Shown: positions 1 through 11,595 of the stretch, one piece after another | Numbering within the stretch: the stretch's first letter is position 1 | Layout: each line of letters begins with the position of its first letter | NCBI RefSeq assembly: GCF_002042975.1 | Contig: NW_018150208.1 | Span: 194,597-258,596 of the forward strand | Length of the DNA stretch: 64,000 nt | DNA from: Orbicella faveolata | Taxonomy: Eukaryota; Cnidaria; Anthozoa; Scleractinia; Merulinidae | Direction of reading: 5' to 3' | Notes under the pieces: model-generated | Seen by the model: only the letters and a program-made list of their open reading frames with translations | The model's database searches: none | What the model was told of the DNA's origin: nothing | Made by a program: the position numbers and the translations under genes

Positions 1-2414
1 AAAAAAAAAAAAAAAAAAATGAAAACAATAATATTATGGAAGAAATAAAGGCAAACACTCTAGACAGGTACCTCATCGTAATTTCTACTTTGTGGCATTG
101 CTAACAGTTTTCAATTCGGTTCCAATTCTCAAAGTGTCACTGATTTGGGGGGAATGCCTCATTGATTCTGCAACTTCAAGACACCAGCCCCCCCTCCCCC
201 CTTCCCCCTCTTGAAAATTCCTGTATCCGCCCCTGACATCGGTTACTGACGATGGACAAAAAAAACTAAAAGCAAAGATAAGTAACTAGTACCAAACTTG
301 GTCAAGTTGCTACTAGTTTTAGTGCTGTCAAAAATGGTGCCATTTTCTTTTTCTTTAACCGATCATAGAAAGCGCAGTGATGCAATGGTTCAAAACTGGG
401 AAAATAGTAGCATAGAAAGGTGCGAAAGGATTTTAAAGGTACCCTGAGTGACAGGTGATAACTTAATCTCAATCGCTAATTTCAGTTTTTCGTGTTTTTT
501 TTTTTCCGTTTCGTTAATTGTTTCAAAAAGTCCTCTCAGGTGACAAACACTGGATCGATCACAAGGTATTAACATAAAGAGTACCACTGGTGTGGGATAA
601 GAGTTTGCATGGAAACTAAATTCCACTGCAAAACAAAATTACTTTTCCTTGGTAAGCTTCGAATAAAACGAACACAATTATTAAAAACCTTACATCTTGT
701 GTTTTCCCGACCTTTGCCGGTTTTTTCGCTTATGAGAATGTTAAGCTTCTTCGGACCTTTGTGGACGAGTTTCTACTTTTACAGCAGAACATTAGACAGT
801 ACAATACGCTTTGAGCCTAGTCTTCTAAGGAGTAATGTAACGTAACTGCTTTCCCTCCTCCAAGGCCCCACCCATGAGATCGAGAGGCGTTCCGATCCTG
901 TGTTATGCAAAATCATTAACATTTTGCTTGTAATATGTGCAAGTTTAAAATCAAAAGTGCATAGCTAAGAACTAGTAACAAGGTTTTTAAACAAAATGAT
1001 TTAATACCGCTGCAATGGGGTGTACCTCACACCCACGCAGGTGACTGGGAGAGGTTAGGAAATTAATGATTGAATTGCCGAGGAAGGCACAACATACTTT
1101 AGCACCGGAAATCCTAAACATGGCTTTAAATCACTTGATCCTACCTATCTTTTCTACACCCACTGTCTTTGTTATCAAGTTAACATTCTTCTACACTCAA
1201 TAAAGCAACTTGGAATTTTCTTTGTTTACCGAGTTAGCATTCTTTAACACTTTTAAAAATAGAGTATCACGGAATTTTTTGTTCCAGAGGTAAGCTTGAA
1301 AAGGTTCACTAATATCGTACGTCACACAAGGATTGTGACGACTTGTTTCGAGGAAGATGCTACTCAAGCAGTTTCGAAACTAGTCTAAACTTGGTTCCAG
1401 TGCAACCTCTCATGAGACACCGCTTTTAACAGCGTTTCAATAGACCGGTAAAGCCCTCTTTACAATATCGATAGCTATATTTATCTTTGAGGCTCGAGTG
1501 CTAGCAAGGTGTGTTTGTTGACCTTACTTGTGCGATATGTTTCCGTTTGTTCTTAACGGTGGATGCTAAACTATTCCAGCTGAGAATCGAGCATTTTTTC
1601 CACGAAAATAAATAAGAAAGAAAACGTTGGGAGCAAGTCGCGCGCGTTCTAAAAATCGCAACAATTAGTAACGCAATGCGGTCACGCTTACAGACTGAAG
1701 CCACCAAACTTGTTTACAAATACCTGGCGTATGATGAATCCTGTTTGTTTAACCCGTAAGCTCCCGATCAAACATTCTAAATTCTGAGGAATCAATTAAA
1801 AATTTAGGCAAGGAAAGTTTTGATATTTTGTTTTGCACCACCCTCCCCCCCCCCCCCCAAAAAAAAATGACTACATTTGTCGGTCTAGAAAAGTCTTGGA
1901 AGATATTATCGATAATTTAAAGTTCAAAACGAAAACAAAATGTTCCATGATCTACGCCGATACCTGAACGATGAATCAGATCAGTAATGTTTATCCCACG
2001 CACGTTCGACCGGATGTGTAGCAAAAATAGAGCTACCGGATGCTAAACACGAGGGATGTTTATCTGTAGTTTTAATATTGAAAACGTAATGACTGAGAAG
2101 TTATATTTATCATTGCAAAAAAGCATGTGATAGCTAATCACCTTTTACTTCGAGAAAACTCAAGGAGGCGGACTCTATGGTACCTTTAGGCATTTCAAAT
2201 CAAAATATCGCGTCGGGTTTGGGCATATGTTTCACGGGGTTCCAAAAATATCGCAACAAAAAGTCAGCTAGCGAACAATACAAGAGTGTCAGGAATAACA
2301 ATACGCAAAGGAATGTTGGTGACTGGTGCGTGCGCATATCCTAGAAAATCGACAAGCTCAGCATGGCTGGGTAGTTTTCCAGCAGCTGACAGACGCGATG
2401 ATGTTGCCTTAAAC
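1..2414. other. Upstream region without a recognised gene
   Basis: I see no convincing coding region here. The window opens with a poly-A run, a C-rich stretch lies near 190-235, and poly-C followed by poly-A lies near 1845-1867. The short open frames lack family features and splice context. The promoter and any 5' untranslated exon of the adaptor gene starting at 2415 should lie in the last part of this stretch, but I cannot place a core promoter. Confidence 0.5.
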
Positions 2415-5400
2415 ATGGATTTGATCGAAGGGAGAGTACGTTATCGGAAAGGCAAAAAGGTTAGGCGTACATTGGAGCTAAAGTTATGCGCGATTTAACG
2501 CTAACTAGGTTGTTTTGATTGCAGTGGAAGGTTCGATGGGCTGTCTTGAAAAGGGTCAATCCCGCAACAGGTAAGTTGCCCACAAACACTGCTAATTCTT
2601 GTGATTTGCGATTATTTCCTCGTGTATAGGAGTAATGGCCGCAACCTCCTGTCGCTAAATGGCAGTCCTTGTGTAGCTGGTGTCGCAGATTCCTTTCATC
2701 AAAAAGAAATGTCTTTTGTACTTCGACGTGCTTCACCATTGCACCGATGCATGCATGTGTATAAAATCCAAACAATGTTCCTCGCAAATACACCGCCGCG
2801 CTGTGCGCATAGTCTTCGATGCACCGTTAGAAATAATAGACTGTAGTAATAGCACAGTGGACTAACTAGGCTAACAATTAGAAACCGATTCAGAGCTACG
2901 TTGCTGATCGTAATTTTTCCCTTGGCTTTTATGAGCCAGTATTTTTTGTCTATAAATATTCCATGGGCTCCAGTTGTGTTAAAATGAAATGAAGTGCTAT
3001 TCACGGCCAGAAAGAATCATTACTCTGAATAAATGCCGAATTAAGCCAACAAGACTCTTGGAAATGGTAATTGCAGACATAAACAGTCTCGTTGTAAGAT
3101 TCAATCATGTTGTATTTTGCATTAGTTGGAATCTCGCGCTTCATCGATCGCGTGTCGGCTGTCGATTTCACTGCATTTGATGGGCTTCCACCCCGTTTAC
3201 TCGCGGCTACATGGCTTTTTGAAAGCTGTAAGCTGCTCGTTAACACGTTGACTTTCTCTCTCTCGATTTTCGTGCGACATCTTGGTCTGTCCAAACATAA
3301 TCTTTGAACTTTTTAAGCTTAAGGCGCCGCTATGCTTTTTCCGCTTCCTGACAATTCAGTAGCGAAAACGATTTTTAATTTGTATGGCCCGTTGGAAAAT
3401 GACTAGGCAACATTTTTATCGGTTCATAATTCGAGCAGGGAACGATTTCGGTTTTTCGGTTTTTTGGCCGTATTTTAATACTACTAATTCAGTCATACGT
3501 TAATCTAAATGTCACTTGTCACTACCGTTTCAGCATAAAATCAATAGACTACTTTACTTTGCAGATCGAGAGACAATCATAATATTTATATGTGCTCGGT
3601 TTACGAAAGAGCCCTTGATTTCTTACGTCGTTCCATTAGAATATTGTTTCTAAATTTATTTTCTTGCGTGATAACATGAAAATTGCTGACTATCTACTCC
3701 ACTAGCTAATTACTTAGGAGATCATTTATTTCCGTTGTTTAAAAACGTTGGATTTTTCTGTCAGAAAGAGATCGAGATATCTTTCAGGAAGAAATATCGC
3801 TTGAATTTTACATCGTAAAAATAGGAATATTACCACGCAATACTTTTTTTCATTTTTGTACCTCTTGTTTACATGTATTCAATGAAGAATTACTCTCTGT
3901 AGTTTTCGTTAAAAGGTTTTAAAATTGTGGCAAGCAAAGAACGTCACTACCTGTAAATGGAATTTCTGTGCTGAGGTTGATGCATGTATGTCAAATTGCT
4001 TTTGTTAATTTAAGAAATTAAATGTACAGCATTAGTCTAAGTTATCTCTGCTCTATGTTGCATCCATTAATTTTTGTGACCATGAAGATTATATGCCCCC
4101 TTAGCTTGACAGTTTTTATCCATCTGCGATATAGTTACATTTTATTGGTGGTATTAACATGACATTTTCAATTTTTTTGTTGTTGACAATTTGAATGAGA
4201 AAAGTTGTGACATCCAAAAATAGCTCATTGATTTACATTTTGAGGACTTTTGGAAAGTGAAAGTGTTCATAGATCATGAATTTCAATTGTGCTGTTAAAC
4301 TTCTGTAGTATACCTTAACCAAACGGGTGCATAGTGCTGCGTTTTGTTGTGTCTTTTTGGCCAGCTGTATTTGGTGAAGTGGTAAAACAATAGTGTGAAT
4401 ACATTTATGTCTCACATATCGTACAACTCTGCTATGTTATTATACAATCAGTCTTCCAAAAATTTATGAAGGAGATCAAATGTGCGATCGTGTGAATAAA
4501 TTGTTTGAACATTTGACATGTTGCAATAAAAAGGCCATTTGACGTCAGACATAAAGAGGGCTAAAAATTATGGTGAAGATCACACAATAGTTGCCACCTG
4601 TACTACTGGATATCTGTTGTAGTTTTGTCTTGACTGAACTGTGAATTTAAATGGAAATGACCACTGTGGTTTGTGTTTTCATTTAACTATTTCTCACAAT
4701 TTAAAATGGAGCAGCTATAATAAAGATGGTCTGCTTTACTTCATGTTTGTAATTATTCCCAGATTTGAAGTAGTGTGTAAATAAAGGCATTACAGCTGGT
4801 AGTATTTGGTAGTATTTGTATTGGAGGGAAGGAAGGATGGTAACCTGCCCTGGACTAATACATGTGTAACCAAATAAGCATTCAATCCAGGGACTAACAT
4901 TACTCCCACTAAGGAGGACAGTTTAAGACCCATGGCTTGGTAACCACCTAATCTTGAAGACAAACTCAGGGGTTTCATTGACATTTTCAGCAGGAGGACA
5001 ACTGGACTTCTTTTATAAAAAAAAAAAAAAAAACTTCTCTCTAGATGGCCAAACCAGGTGGGAAAATTGTCTTCACAGCTGGTCAATTTGCCCGGTGCTT
5101 GGTCTTTAATGGAACCCCTACAAACTTGAAGCTTTTTATCCTTATCTTCTTCTTACAAACACTCAAAAACAAAAGGAACACTGGGCAACCAGTTATTTTA
5201 GTTCAGATGCTGTCTTGTGGCGTAATGTGATTGATGTCTTTTTTTCCACTTGTAGATGTCTTGAATCTTGTTATGTATCCTGATCGCCATGCTGATCAAT
5301 CAAGTGCTGGAGTGCGTCACAAAGCCCTCCTTTCCCTCAAGGGGTTTAGTGGGTTACAGGTACTCAATAAGATGGACAAGCATTTCAATGTAATCGTTAT

Positions 5401-8400
5401 CATAACAACAGAGGAAGTCATTCCACTTAGCTTTGAGACAATCGATCAGCGGGCTGAATGGCTAGCACTTCTACAGGGTTACTTTGGAAAAGGTGAGTCT
5501 AAATCTATGATGATAATGACTGGAAATCATAAAGCACAGATTCTATAAAAAAAATGATCAAAATTAATGTGCTTTACAAGGATACATGTAGTTCTAAAGA
5601 AAATAAATAACATGATAATATAGACAAAGTTTAAAAACATTACATGATGGTAGACATTCAGATAATAGAAACTACATTTAGAAATTTAAAGAGGTTTATT
5701 AATAGATATATATGATTTCTTAAAGATGAAGTTAAACACATACAATGTTTCAAGGTTGCTGATTTCACTGGTTAGCTGGGCTGTTCAAAAATGTAATGTA
5801 GCTGACATCAGAGTGTTCTAGCTATCTTCAAATATTGAATGAGTTTCCCAAATGGAGCTTCTAGTGTAATAATAATGTCAACAAAGCCACACTTTTTTTC
5901 ACTAAGGGTCTTTTTCACTAAGGGTCTTCTCATATTAACAATTTATAGAGTGACATGTAAAAAATAATACACTTTTCTTTCCAAAGTGGGTGCCCTGCAC
6001 ACCCATCTGGCAAAAAAGCCCACTGGCAGACCTTCAGGCATGTGGCAACAAGAGGTTGATTTGTCGGTACTTAGGAAGATAAAATGATTCTATATCACAA
6101 ACATGAGCTGTTTAGTTGTTGATAGTGACATGCCTAAGGGAGACACTTTTAATTTTAGTATGAAGAATATGAATACATTTGTGTAGAAGCAATTATGATA
6201 GGAAATTAATGTGCACTTTTTCAATTTGCAAGACTAAAAACTGATGTGAGCAGAAAGCAAAATCAATTAAGATGCAAGTGAAAATTTACAATATTTCCTG
6301 ATGAAAGATGTTAAAACATGATTAGCACAATAAAATCTCAGATCATGATAGCAGGAACAATGCTGAACACAGCACAAGATTAGAGATCCATACATTTGAT
6401 ATGCAAGGTACAAAGATACTGAGAATGAGATCACAGAGGAAGTTGATTAGAAATGTTATACTTTAAAGATTGATAAATTTAAAGATTAAATAATCATGCT
6501 AAACAAGAAAAGCTGTTGCTAAATGTATGGTTTCCTGATACCTATAAGGAGCGGATGATTAATAATTTTCAGTCAAAATACATTAGCAATTAGTGCTGTG
6601 GAAACCGAGGCACTTCTTTGGTCTCTGAAAATATTCCTCTTTCAGTAAATTAAATGGAGCTAGAATTTTCTATGAAAAGGTACAGTTATTTGAAATGGGG
6701 GAAAGACGTATTTTGTACACTGTTTATAAACTAGCCAGTTTTTCCAAATTACCCAACAACATTAGACCATACATTCCTGTTTTCTGCAACAAAATCAACA
6801 AGCATAGCCCATTTGAAAATCACCAGTGCTTTCAAATAACAATATCACCTGACATTCTGGCAGGCATTCTGGTATGAAAGTCCAGCTATGACATTGTCAG
6901 TTCTCAAAATTAGCCCTCTAGTAGAAGTTGTTATGGTCCTCCCTTATTGAAGGATGGGAGCTGCACCAGGGCAGGCCAGCTACATGTACCGACTAATTAA
7001 ACCTTATTGAAAGCACTGAGTTGTAGCAAGTACTCTGATAATAATAAAGAGAGGTTCTATTAAGACAATTATTGTCTTAATAGAACCTCTCTTTATTGGC
7101 TGTCACAATAGAGCAAATCAGGCAATTACTTAATTGGTTTTGGCTTTAAAAATGGTTTGAGGTTGGCTGTGTAGTCTAATTGGTAAGTAAAAAAGTTTGG
7201 TTTTTGTGTTACGACACTCAATTGAAAACCGCTCTTATGTCAAGAGGGGATAAATAAATGAATAGATAACTTTATTTATTGAGGGAAACACTTTACAGTC
7301 ATGAACTAAGAAACCTGTGGCCCTCACCTAAATTACAACTATAAACAATGGATAAAAAATATATAATGATATCTTGTGATAATGTATTTAATTGGATGTC
7401 CTTTGATACCACTAAATTCTCAGAACTTACACTGAAAGAAGTGCATGACAATGAGCTGGGAGAATTTATCTTTTGAACCTAGAACTGAATGCATTTTTTT
7501 ATGTTCTCCTCCGCAGAAAAATCTTTTGAAGGTATTGTGCCACACAAGCAGAAGATCAAGGCAGGAGAAGCTGTTCTGCGTTTCTATAACACTTTCTTCT
7601 CGTTGACTAAGAAGGACAACTACCGTCTTATTGGTCACTGGAAATTTACAGCGTTACCTAAATATGGTGCTGTAGAAGGAGGATTTGCCTTTCAGGCAAG
7701 GCCAGACCCTCTATCAGGAGATAAACTGCTTACCTACTTCTTTGCTACTCGATCAGGGAGGGAAATACAGCAGTTATTTGACAGTGTCTGTAGAGCGGAT
7801 GAGATGGTGCCTGGTCAAGAATACCAATCAGGTATATAGCAGTATTGATGCTCTATTGAGTAGCCCAGTTGATGACTATTGCATATTAAGAATAAAACTC
7901 TCCCAGATGTATGTGTAATGAAATGGTGATGAGTGAAATTAGGGAATAATTTCATGCACGTTTTGTCCAAATTCTGTCCAAATTCATGAGTATACTGTTT
8001 GATTACTTTTTAATATCATGGGTGACAAATAATATTATTACGCTCACAATTACACTCGCTAGTTTATTGTATCAAAATATTTTGTGCCAAATATTGCCAT
8101 TGCAATTTTGTTATTTCACATGAGAAATATAAATTAACACTAAAATTATAATAATGCTGAAATTTCACTGAAATTAAGGAGTAATAGCCCTTTTCATGGT
8201 TACCTTTGCTCATTCGCATTACGATAAAATCTAGCAGGTCTGTGAGGCAATTTCAGGCTATTTTGTAATTTTAGCCTGAAATTGCCTGACATCCATGTTG
8301 GATTACATTGTAATGCAAATGCGAAAAATTAACTGTGAAAAGGGCTATTTATTAGCCATGATATTTATTTGGTCAGATAACTGCTACTTGAAACAAAGCA

Positions 8401-11169
8401 TCAGCTTTCCATGAAAAGATGTCTAGAGGCTGCATGTTCATTCCGAAATTATTTGGGATAAATTGTGAACGACAGTATGAATCGAAAACTCTTGATTAAA
8501 AGTTTCCGGCAGCCGAACAGCATTTTTGAAATAATATACCATTTCTGGCAGTCAGAAGATGTTCCACTTATGGCTTTGCATTTATTGTGTTAACAATATG
8601 GTTATTGAGAATTAACCAATAACATGCTAACCGATGTGAGGCATACTGGTCTCATGGTTAGTACACTCGTCTCCGTATTGAGCAGTCCGGTTTCAAGCCC
8701 TGGCTGGGGACATTGTGTTGTGTTCTTGGGCGAGACACTTTACTCTCACAGTGCCTCTCTCTGCCCATGTCTATAAATGAGTACTGGCAAACTTAATGCT
8801 GGGAGTAACCCTGCAATGGACTAGCATCCCATCCAGGGGTGAGTAGAAATACTCCTAGTGGATCAACTCTGGCTTGATGGACCACTTGGCTCGTATGCAG
8901 ACTTAAACTTTACCTATGCTAACCGATGCGTTATTCAGGTTATTATAAGTTGCGCTTTTCAAGCTAAGCTGAGTGCTATTCAGGCTAACCGGAAACAGAT
9001 TATTAGACTTTGCTTAAAAAAACTCCATGTCTAGTTAGCACTGAATAGCACTTTGGTTAGCCTGAAAAACAACAATGTTAGTCTGAATGGCAAACCAGTA
9101 AGTCTTTTTACGGTTACTCATCAATTATTTAAATGGTAAAAGGATAATTTTCTGACTGCCGGACACAGTGTATTCTAAAAACGTTTTCCGGCTACCATGA
9201 AACTTTTAGCGAGGAGCTTTCAATTCATACGGTTGTGTACAATTTATCCCAAAGAATTTCCATTGTACATGCAGACTTGAAATGGAAGGGTAATTGTTTC
9301 CTTACCAGGAAATTTCTGTAAAGAAAGCAACACCGTCTGAATTGTGGAGAATTCGGCACTTTTCCTATTTCCTTCCAGCCATGTTTCATATTTTCAGGCC
9401 AACGCGTGGTTACTCAGTTCGTTTCCATGCGAAGTTCAAAGACCTTTTCCCGGCGGTTGCCTCAGTTTCAAAATGAGGCTTATTGCAACTATGCCTCAGC
9501 ATAAAGCTTCTCTCTGCTTCTTCTTGCAGACACCAGCCAGCCCGGAACAAGTGAAGAAGATAATAAACCGCAGCCTGGCTTTCTCCGGCGTGCTTGGCTT
9601 CGAATGAGCGGAAAACGGTCACGCAAAGGAAAAGCCCCGAGACCTCGGAGTCGAAGCATGCCATCTACTAGCAAAAAGAAGGCTGAAAACACTGAGCTGA
9701 GTTCTAGATCTCCCACAGAGCAAGGAATTCCTTCTGTTCGAAGGAATGAATCGGTGCCTGCAAATATAGGAGCCAGTCGTAACCGCGCTGACAGTTTAAA
9801 TGAAGTGTTTTTGGGTGAAAAAAAGCCTTCTGCCTGCTCACCAAGAAGCCCACCGCCCGGGTACCAGAATATAGCGGGGGTCACACCCGAGGGATACGAG
9901 GTAATGAACCCGGGGGATGATTATCCCCTCAATGGGAGGAAAAGCAGTGGTACGAACTCGTTTACAAGGAAAGAATCAGCGGGACAAAGAAAGAGTGATG
10001 CAGCACACGAACAGCCTGATGGAACACAGGCCAGAGAGTTAGAAGGGTATGTGGTGGTCGAAGGGCGGGACGAAGAGCTCCTGGAAAAAATAAGAACGAA
10101 CTCATACGCTAAAGACAACAGAACATCGCAAGGGTCCGAGAGTGGGCGAATTAAGTCATCTGCTTCAGAGAAACGACAAAGCGATCGAACGGAGGAAAAC
10201 TGTGCCATTCGAGAAGACGAGGAACACGAAGCGGAAGGGAGAAAAATGTCCGAAAATGAAAAACCGCGTTTGTCAAATGGAGAAGTCCAGTGTCGCATTG
10301 TTGTCACTACAACTGAGGAAATCGACGAAGAAAGAACTAAACATGACAAGGACGTGTTGATAAATGGCGACGATGTTTTTGATACAGTTGCAAAAGGAAA
10401 TCAACGTAGCCGAAGTAACACAAACGAAAAGGCTGCGAGAAACGCCGACTATGTCAACGGAGATATAACGCAAAGCAAGGATAATACCGAAGCGGACGAA
10501 AAACAAGCTAATGGTAAGTCCAACAGTGTCTCTACCCGGCGAGGCATGAAAATTCCGCCAAACCTTTCTCTCCCACCAACCACAACTATTGGTAGCGCCG
10601 AGCATCTTTATGTGAATTCCCCCAAAATCGTTGATTACGTCAACGTTAAGGGTGGCAGAGCAGGGCCTGGGTCGGCGAGATCTCGCGTCCTAAGCGGCGC
10701 GTCGAAGGCTCACTCAGGCGGAAAATCAAAACTAAACCCGTACGCAATGTATGATGGGAACGATGATTCGATTTACCACAGTGTGGAGTCTCTAATGCCG
10801 TCACATCCGGGATATCAAAATGTCTTTGCTGATGACCCGTCGCGAAGCCACAGCTTCGAGAATATCGCCGGCCATTCGTACGCCAATGTGGCAGGCGGAC
10901 ACCCTTCGTATCAGAATATCGGGCACATGGATAGGTCGTACGTGAATGTAATGTCGAGGCCACACCAGGGGAATTTAAATTATATAAGACTCGAGGGCGT
11001 GGATTCGCCGCACGCGCCAAGCCCGCTAGTAAATACCTCGCCGAAATCGGCGAAGCCTTCAAGCGACTACACTTGGATCGACGAGAGGAAAACGAAACTT
11101 TTGAAAGACACGGCTAAAATGCACTCTGAACGAAGGCAGGAGAATCTGCCGCGCGTTATGAAGAAGTAA
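2415..11169 (+). CDS. DOK7-like: Dok-7-like adaptor (PH domain + IRS-type PTB domain, long phosphotyrosine-motif tail)
   Basis: Five exons: 2415-2459, 2525-2570, 5256-5492, 7517-7831, 9530-11169, all with GT-AG borders and matching phases, giving 760 residues. Residues 1-109 form a PH domain beginning MDLIEGRVRYRKGKK then WKVRWAVLKRVNPAT, very close in layout to the N-terminus of vertebrate Dok-7. Residues 110-214 form an IRS-type PTB domain (AVLRFYN, LIGHWKF, KYGAVEGGFAFQ). The tail is long, polar and probably disordered. It carries eight YxN motifs at Y326, Y522, Y575, Y584, Y643, Y665, Y675 and Y685. Known: Dok-7 is a cytoplasmic adaptor that activates the receptor kinase MuSK. YxN is the classic GRB2 SH2 ligand, so this adaptor probably recruits GRB2-type proteins to a membrane receptor kinase; that is inference. 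Where vertebrate Dok-7 has Arg-Arg before Tyr-Gly in the PTB domain, this protein has Pro-Lys. The start is the only ATG in the first exon in frame with the PH domain. A more general DOK/IRS adaptor is the alternative. Confidence 0.88.
4790..5045 (-). repeat. Possible retroposed or SINE-like repeat with A-rich tail
   Basis: A stretch in the third intron-sized gap of the adaptor gene ends in a run of about 16 A. Its phrase near 5035-5065 (ctctagatggccaaaccagg) recurs near 27190-27210 in an RRM1 intron, so the piece is dispersed. Family and exact ends are unclear. Confidence 0.35.
7043..7097. repeat. Perfect 55-bp palindrome
   Basis: Two 27-base arms (beginning aataaagagaggttctatta) are exact inverted copies around a single central base at 7070. 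It lies in an intron of the Dok-7-like gene and directly joins a truncated copy of the 132-bp element at 52306-52437, so it looks like a small inserted foldback element. Confidence 0.85.
7110..7229. mobile_element. Truncated copy of a small inverted-repeat element
   Basis: The right end cgacactcaattgaaaac and the interior (atcaggca, ggtttgag, ttggctg, taattggtaagt) match the full element at 52306-52437. The left terminal repeat is missing and the palindrome at 7043-7097 lies immediately to the left. Confidence 0.6.
8183..8349. mobile_element. MITE-like foldback element, 167 bp
   Basis: Ends are inverted copies: aatagcccttttcatggtta on the left and taactgtgaaaagggctatt on the right. An inner pair (aggcaatttcaggcta and tagcctgaaattgcct) pairs as well. 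It lies in the last intron of the Dok-7-like gene. Confidence 0.7.
8430..9278. mobile_element. Inverted-repeat element interrupted by a SINE
   Basis: A left arm at about 8430-8557 and a right arm at about 9149-9278 are diverged inverted copies. Shared landmarks are tttgggataaattg, aaaagtttc and ggcagtcagaa. The SINE at 8637-8915 sits between the arms with its own target-site duplication, so it inserted after the element was already there. Confidence 0.65.
8637..8915 (+). mobile_element. tRNA-type SINE with 13-bp target-site duplication
   Basis: The left part has a tRNA-like head with a B-box-like ggtttcaagccc near 8690. The body shares phrases (ttcttgggc, actctcacagtgcct, tagaaatactcctag, gtatgcagactt) with the copies at 47090-47385, 26070-26360 and 47800-48033. 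The 13-mer atgctaaccgatg occurs exactly on both sides (8624-8636 and 8916-8928), as expected of a LINE-mobilised insertion. Confidence 0.85.
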
Positions 11170-11589
11170 TTTTGTAAATAGTTTAGACTACGAACAATTT
11201 CTACACGAACTTGCGTATAACCTGAAAGATTCGCGCGCGAGAAACGAGCAGTAAAAATGCCGCGTGAAAATTGGTGCTGGCGCAACTCGCACCAACCTTC
11301 CGCAGTTATTTTTCGGCTTACTTCTCTTCTCGTAGTAAAATAGTTGTTAATTCCGGTTTTATTATTGAGTATGACTTTGTACTTATTTTTACACGGCAGG
11401 TTCTGTAGTTGTTAATTACGTCATCTTCGTTTTAGGGAAGTGTCCTCTTTTTGGAAAAACAGTAAAGGAGTGCATGATTAATATCAGGAGCCATAATGGC
11501 TCCTGTTAATATTTAAAAAAGTATAAGAGCTTATTTTTGGTAACGAGAAAAAGATTCAGAAAATACTTAGAGGTCTACTGTAGTGGAGA

Positions 11590-11595
11590 AATAAA
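11590..11595 (+). terminator. Candidate polyadenylation signal of the Dok-7-like gene
   Basis: AATAAA lies 421 bases after the stop codon at 11167-11169. It is the first canonical signal I noticed downstream, and is not proven. Confidence 0.4.

Noticed and set aside
8637-8720. tRNA-like gene
   Set aside because: The box-like sequence is the head of a SINE with target-site duplication; the arms do not fold as a cloverleaf by eye. The same holds for 26075-26135 and 47095-47160.
9489-9884. 131-codon open frame on the minus strand, with similar ones at 9921-10349 and 10646-11062
   Set aside because: They are antisense to the large coding exon of the Dok-7-like gene and have no splice context or family features.
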